Shown here piece by piece: positions 35,168-42,794 of a DNA stretch of 45,393 nt. Each line of letters opens with the position of its first letter. The first letter of the stretch is position 1. The translations under genes were made by a program, and so were the position numbers. The notes beneath the pieces are model-generated. The model worked only from the letters and a program-made list of their open reading frames with translations, had not been told where the DNA came from and searched no databases. This stretch comes from Opitutaceae bacterium (lineage in GTDB: Bacteria > Verrucomicrobiota > Verrucomicrobiia > Opitutales > Opitutaceae), in NCBI GenBank assembly GCA_016795565.1, contig JAEUGW010000024.1, positions 1-45,393 on the forward strand, given 5' to 3'.

Positions 35168-35773
35168 TCACCCGGCTGCAGGCGCAGGAGCGCCCTGGGG
35201 GCGGCCGCGGAGCGCCGCCGTCTGCTGCTGGACCTTGACGAGGAGGCGAACGAGGGTCTTGCGCTCGGCCTCGGTCAGCGTGCCCATGATGCCGGCGATG
35301 GACCTGAAGTGGCCGGGCAGGAACGCCTCCATGAATTTCATGCCACTGGGCGTCAGCCGCACCGACATCTGCCGCCGATCCACGGGATCGGGCTCACGCT
35401 TGACGTAGCCGTCGCGTTCCAACGTGTCGATCAGGCCGGTCATGGTCGCCCGGGTGACATTCGCGGCATCGGCCAAAGCGGCCGGCGTGCGGGGCCCGGG
35501 CACGCACTCCCCGGCCCCCATCAGCTTGGCGGCGCGCGGCTGCACACCTTGCCAGAGCAGCATCAGCACGCCAAAGCGGCCGTGCGAAATGTTGTGGGCA
35601 GCCAGGCTGCGGTCGGAGATCGCAAAGGCCTCGTCGCTGGTGTGCAGCAAGTGCAGGAACGCCGCGGCCGCCGACGGATCAAGATCCGGAAATTCCCGCG
35701 CCGCCTCCAGGAGGCACTCGTAGCGGGGGAGATCTTTTAGCAGCAGGTGCGGCATGAGTAAGGGGGCTGACAA
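35168..35773 (-). CDS. MarR-family transcriptional regulator of the efflux operon
   Basis: 201 residues. Winged helix of the MarR family: RTPAALADAANVTRATMTGLIDTLERDGYVKREPDPVDRRQMSVRLTPSG, with the DRRxxxVxLT wing and the NVTRATMTGLIDTLE recognition helix; N- and C-terminal helices form the dimer. First gene of the MarR-adaptor-RND-TolC operon, so it probably represses its own operon until a pump substrate binds. Start: TTG at 35773 is preceded, four bases upstream, by AGGAGG (35784-35779), a perfect Shine-Dalgarno sequence; ATG at 35755 has no such site at proper distance. I favour TTG, but the 4-base spacing is short. Confidence 0.9.
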   Translation of the reverse strand: MSAPLLMPHLLLKDLPRYECLLEAAREFPDLDPSAAAAFLHLLHTSDEAFAISDRSLAAHNISHGRFGVLMLLWQGVQPRAAKLMGAGECVPGPRTPAALADAANVTRATMTGLIDTLERDGYVKREPDPVDRRQMSVRLTPSGMKFMEAFLPGHFRSIAGIMGTLTEAERKTLVRLLVKVQQQTAALRGRPQGAPAPAAG

Positions 35774-35788
35774 TTAGCCTCCTAACTG
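35771..35788. promoter_or_regulatory. Candidate MarR operator
   Basis: CAATTAG (35771-35777), four bases, CTAACTG (35782-35788): a 7-bp inverted repeat with one mismatch, the size of MarR sites. It covers the Shine-Dalgarno sequence and start of the marR-like gene, so binding would block the operon's leader. Inferred from symmetry and place only. Confidence 0.4.
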
Positions 35789-35830
35789 TTTTGGCAAGCG
35801 GTGTTTTGAAAATTCCTGCTTTGCCGCCCT

Positions 35831-35863
35831 GAAAAACAGAACCGCCGACCCGAAGGCCGGCGG
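35831..35863 (-). terminator. Rho-independent terminator after the transketolase gene
   Basis: Minus strand: CCGCCGGCC, loop TTCG, GGTCGGCGG with one G-T pair, followed by TTCTGTTTTTC. The stable UUCG tetraloop and T-rich tail fit a terminator for tkt, 25 bp after its stop codon. Confidence 0.85.
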
Positions 35864-35887
35864 CGAATACTGTGCTTTGTGGCTTGG

Positions 35888-37876
35888 TCAGAGCGAGTTA
35901 GCCGCCGCCACCACTGATTCCGCGGTGATACCGAGCTCCTTCATGGCGATGTTGCCCGGGGCGCTGAGGCCGAAGCGGTCGATGCCGACCATCTTGCCGT
36001 CGAGGCCGACATACTTGCTCCAGAGGCCGGTCACGCCCGCCTCAATCGCGACGCGCTTGCGGCACGACGGCGGGAGAATCGCATCGCGGTAGGACTGCGG
36101 CTGGGCGTCGAACCGCAGGAAGGATGGCACCGAGACCACGCGCGTGCCGGCGCCGAGTTGCTTGGCGGCGGCGACGGCCCACTGGACCTCGCTGCCGGCG
36201 GCGAGCAGGATGTGCGTGAGCGGCGCGGTTTCCTGGACGACGATGTAGCCGCCCTTGAGGACGCCGGCGCGGCGCTCGTGCGGGGTGACATCGTTGAGCA
36301 TCGGCACGGCCTGGCGGGTGAGCGCGAGCAGGGTCGGGCCGTCGGTGCGCTCCAGCGCGGCGGCAAAGGCAGCGGCGGTCTCCTCGGGGTCCGCCGGGCG
36401 GATGACGTCGAGGTTCGGGATCACGCGCAGGCCGGAAACGGTTTCCACCGGCTGGTGGGTGGGGCCGTCCTCGCCGACGCCGATGGAATCGTGCGTGTAG
36501 ATATAAATGACCGGCAGCTTCGACAGCGCGGCGAGGCGCATCGAGGGACGCGAGTAGTCGGCGAACACGAGGAACGTCGCGCACGAGGGGCGGAAGATGC
36601 CGTCGTAGGCCACGCCGTTGCTGATGGCGGCCATGGCGTGCTCGCGGATGCCGTAGCGCAGGTTGCGGCCGGCGCGGTTGGTTTTGTCGAAATCCTTGTC
36701 GGCGGCGATGTAGTTCAGCGTCGAGCCGTGGAGGTCGGCCGAACCCGAGATGAGCAGCGGCAACCCGGCGGCGATGGGCTGGAGCACGTCCTTGCCGGCG
36801 GCGCGGGTGGCGAGCTTGGCGTCGGCCGGGAACAGCGGGATCTCCTCGAGGAGGTGCGCGGCGCTGGGCTTGTCGTTGCGGGAGTCGAGCAGCGCGGCCT
36901 TGTCGGGATGCGCCTCGCGCCAGGCGGCGAAGGCCTTCTTCCATTTGCCGTAGGCGCGCTTGAGGCGCTTCTTGTGGTCGGCGAAGTAGGCGCGCACCTG
37001 CTCGCTGACGTAGAAGTGCTCGGCCGGGAGACCGAGTCCCTGGCGGGCGGCGTCGGCGAACTTCGCCCCACCCTCGCCGTGGCCCTTCGAGGTGCCGGCG
37101 ACTTCGGGAATGCCCTTCGCAATGACGGTCTTGGCGATGATGAGCTGCGGTTTGCCGCTCTTGGCCTTCTTGGCCTTGTTGATGGCCTTGAGGATGGCGG
37201 CGAGGTCGTGGCCGTCGGCCAGCGTCTGCACGTCCCAGTTCATTGCCTTGAAACGCAGCGCGGTGTTTTCGCTCTGCGTCTTGTCCGCCATGGCGTCGAG
37301 GGTGACGTCGTTGGCGTCGTAGATGAGGATAAGGTTGTCGAGGCCCTGGTGGCCGGCGAACTCGACGGCCTCCATCGCGACGCCTTCCTGCATGCAGCCG
37401 TCGCCCGCGAGGCAGATGACGTGGTGGTTGAAGATCTCGTGGCCCGGGGCGTTGAAGCGTGCGGCCGCCATCTGACCGGACATGGCCAGGCCGACGGAAT
37501 TGCCGATGCCCTGGCCCAGCGGGCCGGTGGTGCATTCGACGCCAGGGGTCTCGTGAAATTCGGGGTGACCGGGCGTCTTGCTGTGGAGGACGCGGAAGTT
37601 CTTCACCTCATCGAGCGACAGGTCGTAGCCGCTCAGGTGGAGCCAGCTGTAGAGGAACATGGAGCCGTGGCCGGCGGACAGGACGAAGCGGTCGCGGTTC
37701 AGCCAGCGCGGCTCGTCGGGGTTGTGCACCAGCGCGTGGCCGTAAAGCACGGCACCGATCTCGGCGCAACCGAGCGGCAGGCCGAGGTGGCCGGAGGAAC
37801 TCTTGTGGACGGCGTCGATGGCGAGGCCGCGGGCCTGGTTGGCAGCTTGGGCGAGGATGTCGGTCTGGAGTTTCAT
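35888..37876 (-). CDS. tkt: Transketolase
   Basis: 662 residues, family length. Transfers two-carbon units between ketoses and aldoses in the pentose phosphate pathway, with thiamine diphosphate and a divalent metal. N-terminal TPP domain: [13 protein letters not shown] (early His), [14 protein letters not shown], and the TPP motif GDGCMQEG...[11 protein letters not shown]. Middle Pyr domain: [25 protein letters not shown] (catalytic Glu), [17 protein letters not shown], and [19 protein letters not shown]-terminal domain to the end. Single gene with its own terminator; the 186-bp upstream gap should carry its promoter, but I see no strong consensus. Confidence 0.97.
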   Translation of the reverse strand: MKLQTDILAQAANQARGLAIDAVHKSSSGHLGLPLGCAEIGAVLYGHALVHNPDEPRWLNRDRFVLSAGHGSMFLYSWLHLSGYDLSLDEVKNFRVLHSKTPGHPEFHETPGVECTTGPLGQGIGNSVGLAMSGQMAAARFNAPGHEIFNHHVICLAGDGCMQEGVAMEAVEFAGHQGLDNLILIYDANDVTLDAMADKTQSENTALRFKAMNWDVQTLADGHDLAAILKAINKAKKAKSGKPQLIIAKTVIAKGIPEVAGTSKGHGEGGAKFADAARQGLGLPAEHFYVSEQVRAYFADHKKRLKRAYGKWKKAFAAWREAHPDKAALLDSRNDKPSAAHLLEEIPLFPADAKLATRAAGKDVLQPIAAGLPLLISGSADLHGSTLNYIAADKDFDKTNRAGRNLRYGIREHAMAAISNGVAYDGIFRPSCATFLVFADYSRPSMRLAALSKLPVIYIYTHDSIGVGEDGPTHQPVETVSGLRVIPNLDVIRPADPEETAAAFAAALERTDGPTLLALTRQAVPMLNDVTPHERRAGVLKGGYIVVQETAPLTHILLAAGSEVQWAVAAAKQLGAGTRVVSVPSFLRFDAQPQSYRDAILPPSCRKRVAIEAGVTGLWSKYVGLDGKMVGIDRFGLSAPGNIAMKELGITAESVVAAANSL

Positions 37877-38062
37877 GGAAAGAAAAGTGGGTGCGAAGCG
37901 GGTGAATGTTCATTTACGCCCGGCGGGAAAGAGGTGCAAAGCCCAATTTTGGCATAAAACCCAAGCGCCAACCGGGCTGCCTGCATCCGTGGCGCGAGTG
38001 CGACCACACAGCCTCCGCCTACTGGTGCCCCCGCTGGTGGCGCGTTAAGCCCGGTCCCTCGC

Positions 38063-39829
38063 TCACCGCTTCAGGTTCTTTTCCAGTTCCGCGAATTCGG
38101 CCTTTTTCCCGACGAGGTAGTTCCGCGCTTGTTTGAGCGAGTCCTGCACTTCCCGCGATAATTTATACGGATACTCATTGAGGAAAGTGTTGATGTCCCT
38201 GATCAGGGTGTCCACGCCCACCAGGCTGCTCTTTTTGGCGTCCCAGGCCCGCTGCTTTTCGGTCAACGACCGGTTCAAGTCGCCTTGATTGGCGGTGCGG
38301 CTGCCCTGCAGAATTGCATTCGCCCGCCGCAGGTGCTGTGCGGCGGTGGCGTCGGTCGCCTCAATGTAGTGGCGGGTTTGCTGGTAGCGTCGTTTGAGGT
38401 TTTCCAGCTGTGCGGCCATCCTCTTGTTCTCCTCGGCGTTGGCGGCCTGCTCGGCGATCATGGTCTTGCTCCGCTCGTTAAATTTCGCGATCGCGCGTTT
38501 GACGCGGTCGGAGGAGGGATCGGCCTTGAGGGCCGTCATTAACCAGTCTCCCGCCTCCTGATAGCACCGGTTCTTCTCCCGGTCCGATTCCCCGTCGCCC
38601 CGGAGCTGTAGGATGGTGGACAGGTGGACGGCGGCGAGGGCGGCAAACGGGGCATCCGTGGCCGGGTCGTGGTCGCGCACCACGACGCGCATCGCCTGCT
38701 CGGCCTTCTGCCCGATGACACCAGCGTGCGCGTGATAGAGCAGGCGCAGGTTGCCGGGATTGGCACGCAGCAGGCCTTCCATGTATTCGAGGTTCTGGAG
38801 GGCCGGCCTGCCCGCCACCTTGACCGGAATGAAGGCGAAGACGGCTTCCAGGTGCCAGGCTTGGTCGAGAGCGTAGTTGCTGCGCACGAAGGCGGCCTTG
38901 GCGTCGTCGAGGAGTTGGTAAACACGGGCGGGATCGCGGCCCGGCTCGAATTGGGTGCGGCAGGTCTTCTGCAGCGCCTGCCACACGCGCGCGTCGTTCG
39001 GCAGCTTGCGGTAGGCCTCGAAGTAACTGTCGAAGGCTGCGGCGGGGTCCTGCTCGAATTCGAGGCAATAACCGCGCAGGAGGAGCGCCTCCGGGTGGCT
39101 CGGGACGAGCTCGAGCACGCGCTCGATGTCGGGCTTCATCGCCCCGATGGTTTCCGCCTGCGTATTGGGCGTCCACAGTGAGTGGTTCAGCGTGGCGCGG
39201 CGAATCCGCATCTCGACATCGTCAGGCCTCAGGTCGACGGCGTCGTTGAAATTCTCCAGCGCACGGGGCGGCTGCTTCAGATCGAGAAAAATCATCCCGC
39301 GGAGCCAGCGGAACGTGCCGTTCTCCGGCTCCAGTTCGATGGCGGCATCGGCGTCTTCCAAGGCTTCGGCCGGACGCTTCAGCGCGCGCAGGGCGCGGCT
39401 GCGATTGATGAAAGCCTTCGCCAGCTTCGGATCGTGCTGCACCGCCGCGGTGAAGTCGGCGAAGGCCGCGTCGTTGTCCTGCTTCCACTCGAGGTTAAGC
39501 AGCCCGCGCAGGTTGAGCGCAGTGGCGTTGCGCGGATACTCGCCGAGGAGGGCGTTGACGGTTTTCCAAGCGTCCTCGTGCTTGCGCTCGAAATAGAACA
39601 ACCGCGCCTGTTCCAGCATGGCGCCCTCGTTCCACGGCGAACGCGCCAGCACCACCGCCAGATCGGCGTGCGCCTGCTCGAACTGGCGCTGGTTGGTGGC
39701 CAACCGCGCCCGCTCGATGAGCGCCGCGTTATCCTGGGCGCGAGCGAGCGGCGCGAGGAGCGCGCCCCCCGCGCAGCAGAGCCCGATCAACAGGGCACGC
39801 CGATGATTCCAAAACGGTGGAAAACACAT
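38063..39829 (-). CDS. Periplasmic tetratricopeptide-repeat protein
   Basis: 588 residues from ATG 39829, signal peptide MCFPPFWNHRRALLIGLCCAGG with cleavage near ARAQ. Residues ~35-330 contain repeated 34-residue TPR units (for example AFINRSRALRALKRPAEALEDADAAIELEPENG and FRWLRGMIFLDLKQPPRALENFNDAVDLRPDD). A middle part is less regular; the last ~130 residues are strongly helical and charged (NERSKTMIAEQAANAEENKRMAAQLENLKRRYQQ) and probably form a coiled coil. Likely a scaffold for envelope protein contacts; no enzyme motif. An upstream in-frame extension to 39940 lacks signal-peptide character at its start. No operon partner is clear. Confidence 0.8.
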   Translation of the reverse strand: MCFPPFWNHRRALLIGLCCAGGALLAPLARAQDNAALIERARLATNQRQFEQAHADLAVVLARSPWNEGAMLEQARLFYFERKHEDAWKTVNALLGEYPRNATALNLRGLLNLEWKQDNDAAFADFTAAVQHDPKLAKAFINRSRALRALKRPAEALEDADAAIELEPENGTFRWLRGMIFLDLKQPPRALENFNDAVDLRPDDVEMRIRRATLNHSLWTPNTQAETIGAMKPDIERVLELVPSHPEALLLRGYCLEFEQDPAAAFDSYFEAYRKLPNDARVWQALQKTCRTQFEPGRDPARVYQLLDDAKAAFVRSNYALDQAWHLEAVFAFIPVKVAGRPALQNLEYMEGLLRANPGNLRLLYHAHAGVIGQKAEQAMRVVVRDHDPATDAPFAALAAVHLSTILQLRGDGESDREKNRCYQEAGDWLMTALKADPSSDRVKRAIAKFNERSKTMIAEQAANAEENKRMAAQLENLKRRYQQTRHYIEATDATAAQHLRRANAILQGSRTANQGDLNRSLTEKQRAWDAKKSSLVGVDTLIRDINTFLNEYPYKLSREVQDSLKQARNYLVGKKAEFAELEKNLKR

Positions 39830-40004
39830 GGCGGGACGCTGGAAAGCTTCCGCGCATAGCGCAAGCAATGTGGCCGATGGGACTGCATCCGACCGCTGTC
39901 TTGGATCAGCATCCTGTCGGCAAATGGCTTCAGGCTGCACGCCGGTGCTTTTCGTCGAAAATCCGTGCCGCTCGAGAGGGCCTGCCAGACCGAATTTGGG
40001 GCAT

Positions 40005-40032
40005 AAAAAAAGCGAGCCGGGCGGACTCGCTT
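40005..40032 (-). terminator. Rho-independent terminator after rplS
   Basis: Minus strand: AAGCGAGTCC, short loop, GGCTCGCT, then TTTTTT (40010-40005). It begins 22 bp after the rplS stop codon and ends the ribosomal operon. Confidence 0.85.
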
Positions 40033-40054
40033 TGACAGGATGCTGGCGGGCGAC

Positions 40055-40426
40055 TCAGGCCTTGGCGGCGGAGGCGTCGTAGCGCTTCTCCTTGACGGCC
40101 ATGGCGGCCTTGCCGGAGCGGTCGCGGAGGTAGAAGAGACGGGCCTTGCCGGCCTCGGCTTCCTTCTCGACCTCGATCTTCTCGAGGTTCGGGGAGTTAA
40201 CCGGGAACACGCGCTCGACGCCCTCGCCATAGCTGATGCGGCGGACCGTGAAGTTCTCGTGGATGCCGCTGCCCTTGTGGGCGATGACAACGCCGGCGAA
40301 GATCTGCACGCGCTCCTTGTCACCCTCGCGGACCTTGGTGTGCACGCGGACACCGTCGCCGACCTTGAACGGCGCAATTTTGTGTTTCACCTGGGCGGCG
40401 GTGATTTCTTGGATGATGGGATTCAT
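40055..40426 (-). CDS. rplS: 50S ribosomal protein L19
   Basis: 123 residues. Family motifs: PFKVGDGVRVHTKVREGDKERVQIFAGVVIAHKGSGIHENFTVRRISYGEGVERVFPVNSP and the C-terminal GKARLFYLRDRSGKAA region. L19 lies at the 30S-50S interface. It follows trmD in reading order in the common rpsP-(rimM)-trmD-rplS cluster... here transcribed after trmD on the minus strand only if the order is read from rpsP leftwards; the trmD stop lies 9 bp from the rplS start. Ends with Ala-rich tail; own terminator downstream. Confidence 0.97.
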   Translation of the reverse strand: MNPIIQEITAAQVKHKIAPFKVGDGVRVHTKVREGDKERVQIFAGVVIAHKGSGIHENFTVRRISYGEGVERVFPVNSPNLEKIEVEKEAEAGKARLFYLRDRSGKAAMAVKEKRYDASAAKA

Positions 40427-40435
40427 GGCTGGGAG

Positions 40436-41104
40436 TTATTTGAGTAAATCGGGTCTGACCTGCTGCGTTTTTTCCACCTGCTGCGCGTGCCGCCACTTCT
40501 CGATTTCGCCGTGGTTGCCCGCAAGGAGCACTTCCGGCACGGACATGCCGCGGTAAACGGCGGGACGCGTGTATTGAGGAAAGTCGAGCAACTTGCTGGT
40601 GAAGCTTTCCGTCGTCAACGACTTTTCTTCTCCGAGCACGCCGGGGATGAAACGGGCCATCGCATCGATGACCACCGCCGCCGCAAGTGTGCCGTTGGTA
40701 AGCACATAATCCCCGATGCTGATCTCCTGATCGATGACATTGTCACGGATCCGTTGGTCGATTCCCTCATAGTGGCCGCTGAGCAGCACCAAATGCCGTT
40801 GCTTCGAGAGCTCCATGGCCAGGGCGGGCGACAGCGGGGTGCCGTCGGGGGTCAGATAGATGCGGCGGCAGCCGGGGGTGGACACCTGCTCGACGGCGGC
40901 GAAGACCGGTTCACACTTGAGGACCATGCCGGCACCGCCGCCGAAGGGCCGGTCGTCGGTTGTCTTGTGCTTGTCGGTCGCCCAGTCGCGGAGGTTGTGG
41001 ACATGGATGTCGAGCAACTGCGCCTCCCGGGCACGCCCCATCATGCTCTCGGACAAAAAGCCGTCGAGCATGGCGGGAAAGAGCGTCAGGACATCGATGC
41101 GCAT
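40436..41104 (-). CDS. trmD: tRNA (guanine37-N1)-methyltransferase
   Basis: 222 residues starting MRIDVLTLFPAML; an ATG three codons upstream is possible. SPOUT-class methyltransferase that methylates G37 next to the anticodon and prevents +1 frameshifts. Motifs: DDRPFGGGAGMVLKCEP, LLSGHYEGIDQRIRD (AdoMet-binding knot) and SIGDYVLTNGTLAAAVVIDA with the catalytic Asp region. Family length about 230-250, so complete. Encoded between rpsP and rplS as in many bacteria, but rimM, usually between rpsP and trmD, is missing. Confidence 0.96.
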   Translation of the reverse strand: MRIDVLTLFPAMLDGFLSESMMGRAREAQLLDIHVHNLRDWATDKHKTTDDRPFGGGAGMVLKCEPVFAAVEQVSTPGCRRIYLTPDGTPLSPALAMELSKQRHLVLLSGHYEGIDQRIRDNVIDQEISIGDYVLTNGTLAAAVVIDAMARFIPGVLGEEKSLTTESFTSKLLDFPQYTRPAVYRGMSVPEVLLAGNHGEIEKWRHAQQVEKTQQVRPDLLK

Positions 41105-41160
41105 GAAATGCAAATAAACGCGGGGCCCGCGGAGGGCACGGAGAAAACCCGGTCGCCCTA

Positions 41161-41188
41161 AAACAAAACCCCGGATTGCTCCGGGGTT
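41161..41188 (-). terminator. Hairpin terminator or attenuator between rpsP and trmD
   Basis: Minus strand: AACCCCGGA, loop GCAA, TCCGGGGTT, followed by TTGTTTT. A 9-bp perfect stem with a GNRA-type loop. As it lies between rpsP and trmD, it may end most transcripts and lower expression of trmD relative to rpsP. Confidence 0.75.
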
Positions 41189-41201
41189 GGGGAATCGGGA
41201 A

Positions 41202-41228
41202 CTTCGCGTTCTTCGCGTTCTTCGCGCT
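41202..41228. repeat. Three tandem 9-bp units
   Basis: CTTCGCGTT, CTTCGCGTT, CTTCGCGCT in a row within the rpsP-trmD gap, just after the rpsP stop codon. No function seen. Confidence 0.6.
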
Positions 41229-41235
41229 AAGCCAC

Positions 41236-41493
41236 TCAGGCCGTGGCGGCCGCGGCGCGCTTGGCGCGCTTGATCATCGAGTTCATGGTGTCCGTGGGCT
41301 TGGCACCCTTCGAGACCCAGTAGTCAACGCGGTCGAGCTTGATGGTCAGCGGGTTGCCCTTGGCGCGCGGGTTGTAGGCGCCGAGCTGCTCGACGGCGTC
41401 GCCATCGCGGCGGGAGCGCTCCTCGGCGACGACCACACGGTAGTGCGGCTCGTTCTTGGTGCCGACGCGGGAAAGACGGATTTTGAGTGCCAT
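41236..41493 (-). CDS. rpsP: 30S ribosomal protein S16
   Basis: 85 residues, typical length. MALKIRLSRVGTKNEPHYRVVVAEERSRRDG, VEQLGAYNPRAKG and LDRVDYWVSKGAKPTDTMNSMIKR are conserved S16 segments. S16 binds 16S rRNA early in 30S assembly. First gene of the rpsP-trmD-rplS set; a promoter candidate lies at 41548-41576 and a terminator-like hairpin follows it. Confidence 0.97.
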   Translation of the reverse strand: MALKIRLSRVGTKNEPHYRVVVAEERSRRDGDAVEQLGAYNPRAKGNPLTIKLDRVDYWVSKGAKPTDTMNSMIKRAKRAAAATA

Positions 41494-41547
41494 TTGATGT
41501 GTCTGTTAACTTTGCAGGAAGCGGAATTGCGGTTGGAAAAGGGGCAG

Positions 41548-41576
41548 AATGGACGGAACAACTTTGCCCTTGTCAA
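41548..41576 (-). promoter_or_regulatory. Sigma-70-like promoter candidate for rpsP
   Basis: On the minus strand TTGACA (41576-41571), a 17-bp spacer and TCCATT (41553-41548). The -35 is perfect and the spacing ideal; the -10 matches at three of six positions, keeping the key T-A-T pattern at the first, fourth and last. It lies 55 bp upstream of rpsP. Confidence 0.45.
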
Positions 41577-41622
41577 GCCCCCAGTGCCACCGCTCCATCC
41601 GACCCTTAACGCACCCAATTTT

Positions 41623-42726
41623 ATGCTCAAAGCCGGTATCGTCGGTCTCCCCAACGTGGGCAAGTCCACCCTCTTTAACGCCCTGACCCGCAGCCGCAAG
41701 GCCGAGGCGGCCAACTACCCGTTCTGCACCATCGACCCCAATGTCGGCGTCGTGATCGTGCCCGACGAGCGCGCCTACGTCCTCCAAAAAATCGCCAAGA
41801 CCAACGTCGTGGTGCCCGCCGCCATCGAGTTCGTGGACATCGCCGGCCTCGTCGCCGGTGCCAGCAAGGGCGAGGGCCTCGGCAACCAGTTCCTCGCCAA
41901 CATCCGCGAAGTGGACGCCATCGTGCAGGTCGTCCGTTGCTTCGAGGACAGCGACGTCGTCCACACCATGGGCGGCGTGGATCCGGTGCGCGACATCGAG
42001 GTCATCACGACCGAACTCGTGCTGGCCGACATGGATGCCGTCGCCAAGCGCCTGCCGAAAACCCAGAAGGCCGCCAAGGCCGGCGACAAGGAAGCCGTCG
42101 CCGAACTCGCGCTCCTCGCGAAACTCGAGCCGCACCTCAACGCCGGCAAGACCGCCAACACCCTGCCCGCCACCCCCGAGGAGGCCGCGCTGATGAAGCT
42201 GTTCCAGCTGCTCACGGCGAAGCCCGTGCTCTTCGCCTGCAACGTCGCCGAGTCCGATCTCGCCACCGCCGAGCAAAACCCCTTTGTCCAGAAGGTCGCG
42301 GAATATGTCCGCACCCACCACGACGCCGCCTACGTGCCGATCAGCGCGAAGATCGAGGCCGAACTCATCGACCTGCCGCCCGAGGAGGCGAAGGCCTTCC
42401 TCAAGGATCTCGGCGTTGACGACTCCGGCGTGTCCTCGCTCATCAAGGGCACCTACGGCCTGCTCGGCCTGATGACCTACTTCACTGCCGGCGAAAAGGA
42501 AGTGCGCGCCTGGACCATCAAGAAAGGCTGGAAGGCCCCGCAGGCCGCCGGCGTCATCCACACCGATTTCGAGAAGGGCTTCATCAAGGCCGAGATCGTC
42601 TCCTACGAAGACCTTACGCGCCTCGGCTCCGTCGCCGCCGCCCGCGAGGCCGGCAAGTATCGCCTCGAGGGCAAGGAATACGTCTTCCACGACGGCGATG
42701 TGGCGCTGTTCCGCTTTAACAACTAG
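41623..42726 (+). CDS. ychF: Redox-regulated ribosome-binding ATPase YchF (Obg-like)
   Basis: 367 residues from ATG 41623 ([21 protein letters not shown]). G1 GLPNVGKST, the [15 protein letters not shown] switch, G3 [20 protein letters not shown], and CNVAESD in place of the NKxD of true GTPases, which explains ATP preference in YchF. A helical middle part and C-terminal TGS domain ([49 protein letters not shown]). Universal protein that binds ribosomes and affects stress response. An upstream in-frame extension over the rpsP region is spurious. It diverges from rpsP. Confidence 0.97.
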   Translation: MLKAGIVGLPNVGKSTLFNALTRSRKAEAANYPFCTIDPNVGVVIVPDERAYVLQKIAKTNVVVPAAIEFVDIAGLVAGASKGEGLGNQFLANIREVDAIVQVVRCFEDSDVVHTMGGVDPVRDIEVITTELVLADMDAVAKRLPKTQKAAKAGDKEAVAELALLAKLEPHLNAGKTANTLPATPEEAALMKLFQLLTAKPVLFACNVAESDLATAEQNPFVQKVAEYVRTHHDAAYVPISAKIEAELIDLPPEEAKAFLKDLGVDDSGVSSLIKGTYGLLGLMTYFTAGEKEVRAWTIKKGWKAPQAAGVIHTDFEKGFIKAEIVSYEDLTRLGSVAAAREAGKYRLEGKEYVFHDGDVALFRFNN

Positions 42727-42794
42727 TTAACCGCGCTGGCGGACATTAGGGTGGAACCCCCATCAAAAGGGAATACACACTAGGACCATCATAG

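Noticed and set aside
37940..37960. Shared GGCATAAAA words upstream of tkt and near 40000 as a promoter motif
   Set aside because: The second copy is part of the rplS terminator T-tract on the other strand; the likeness is short and probably chance.
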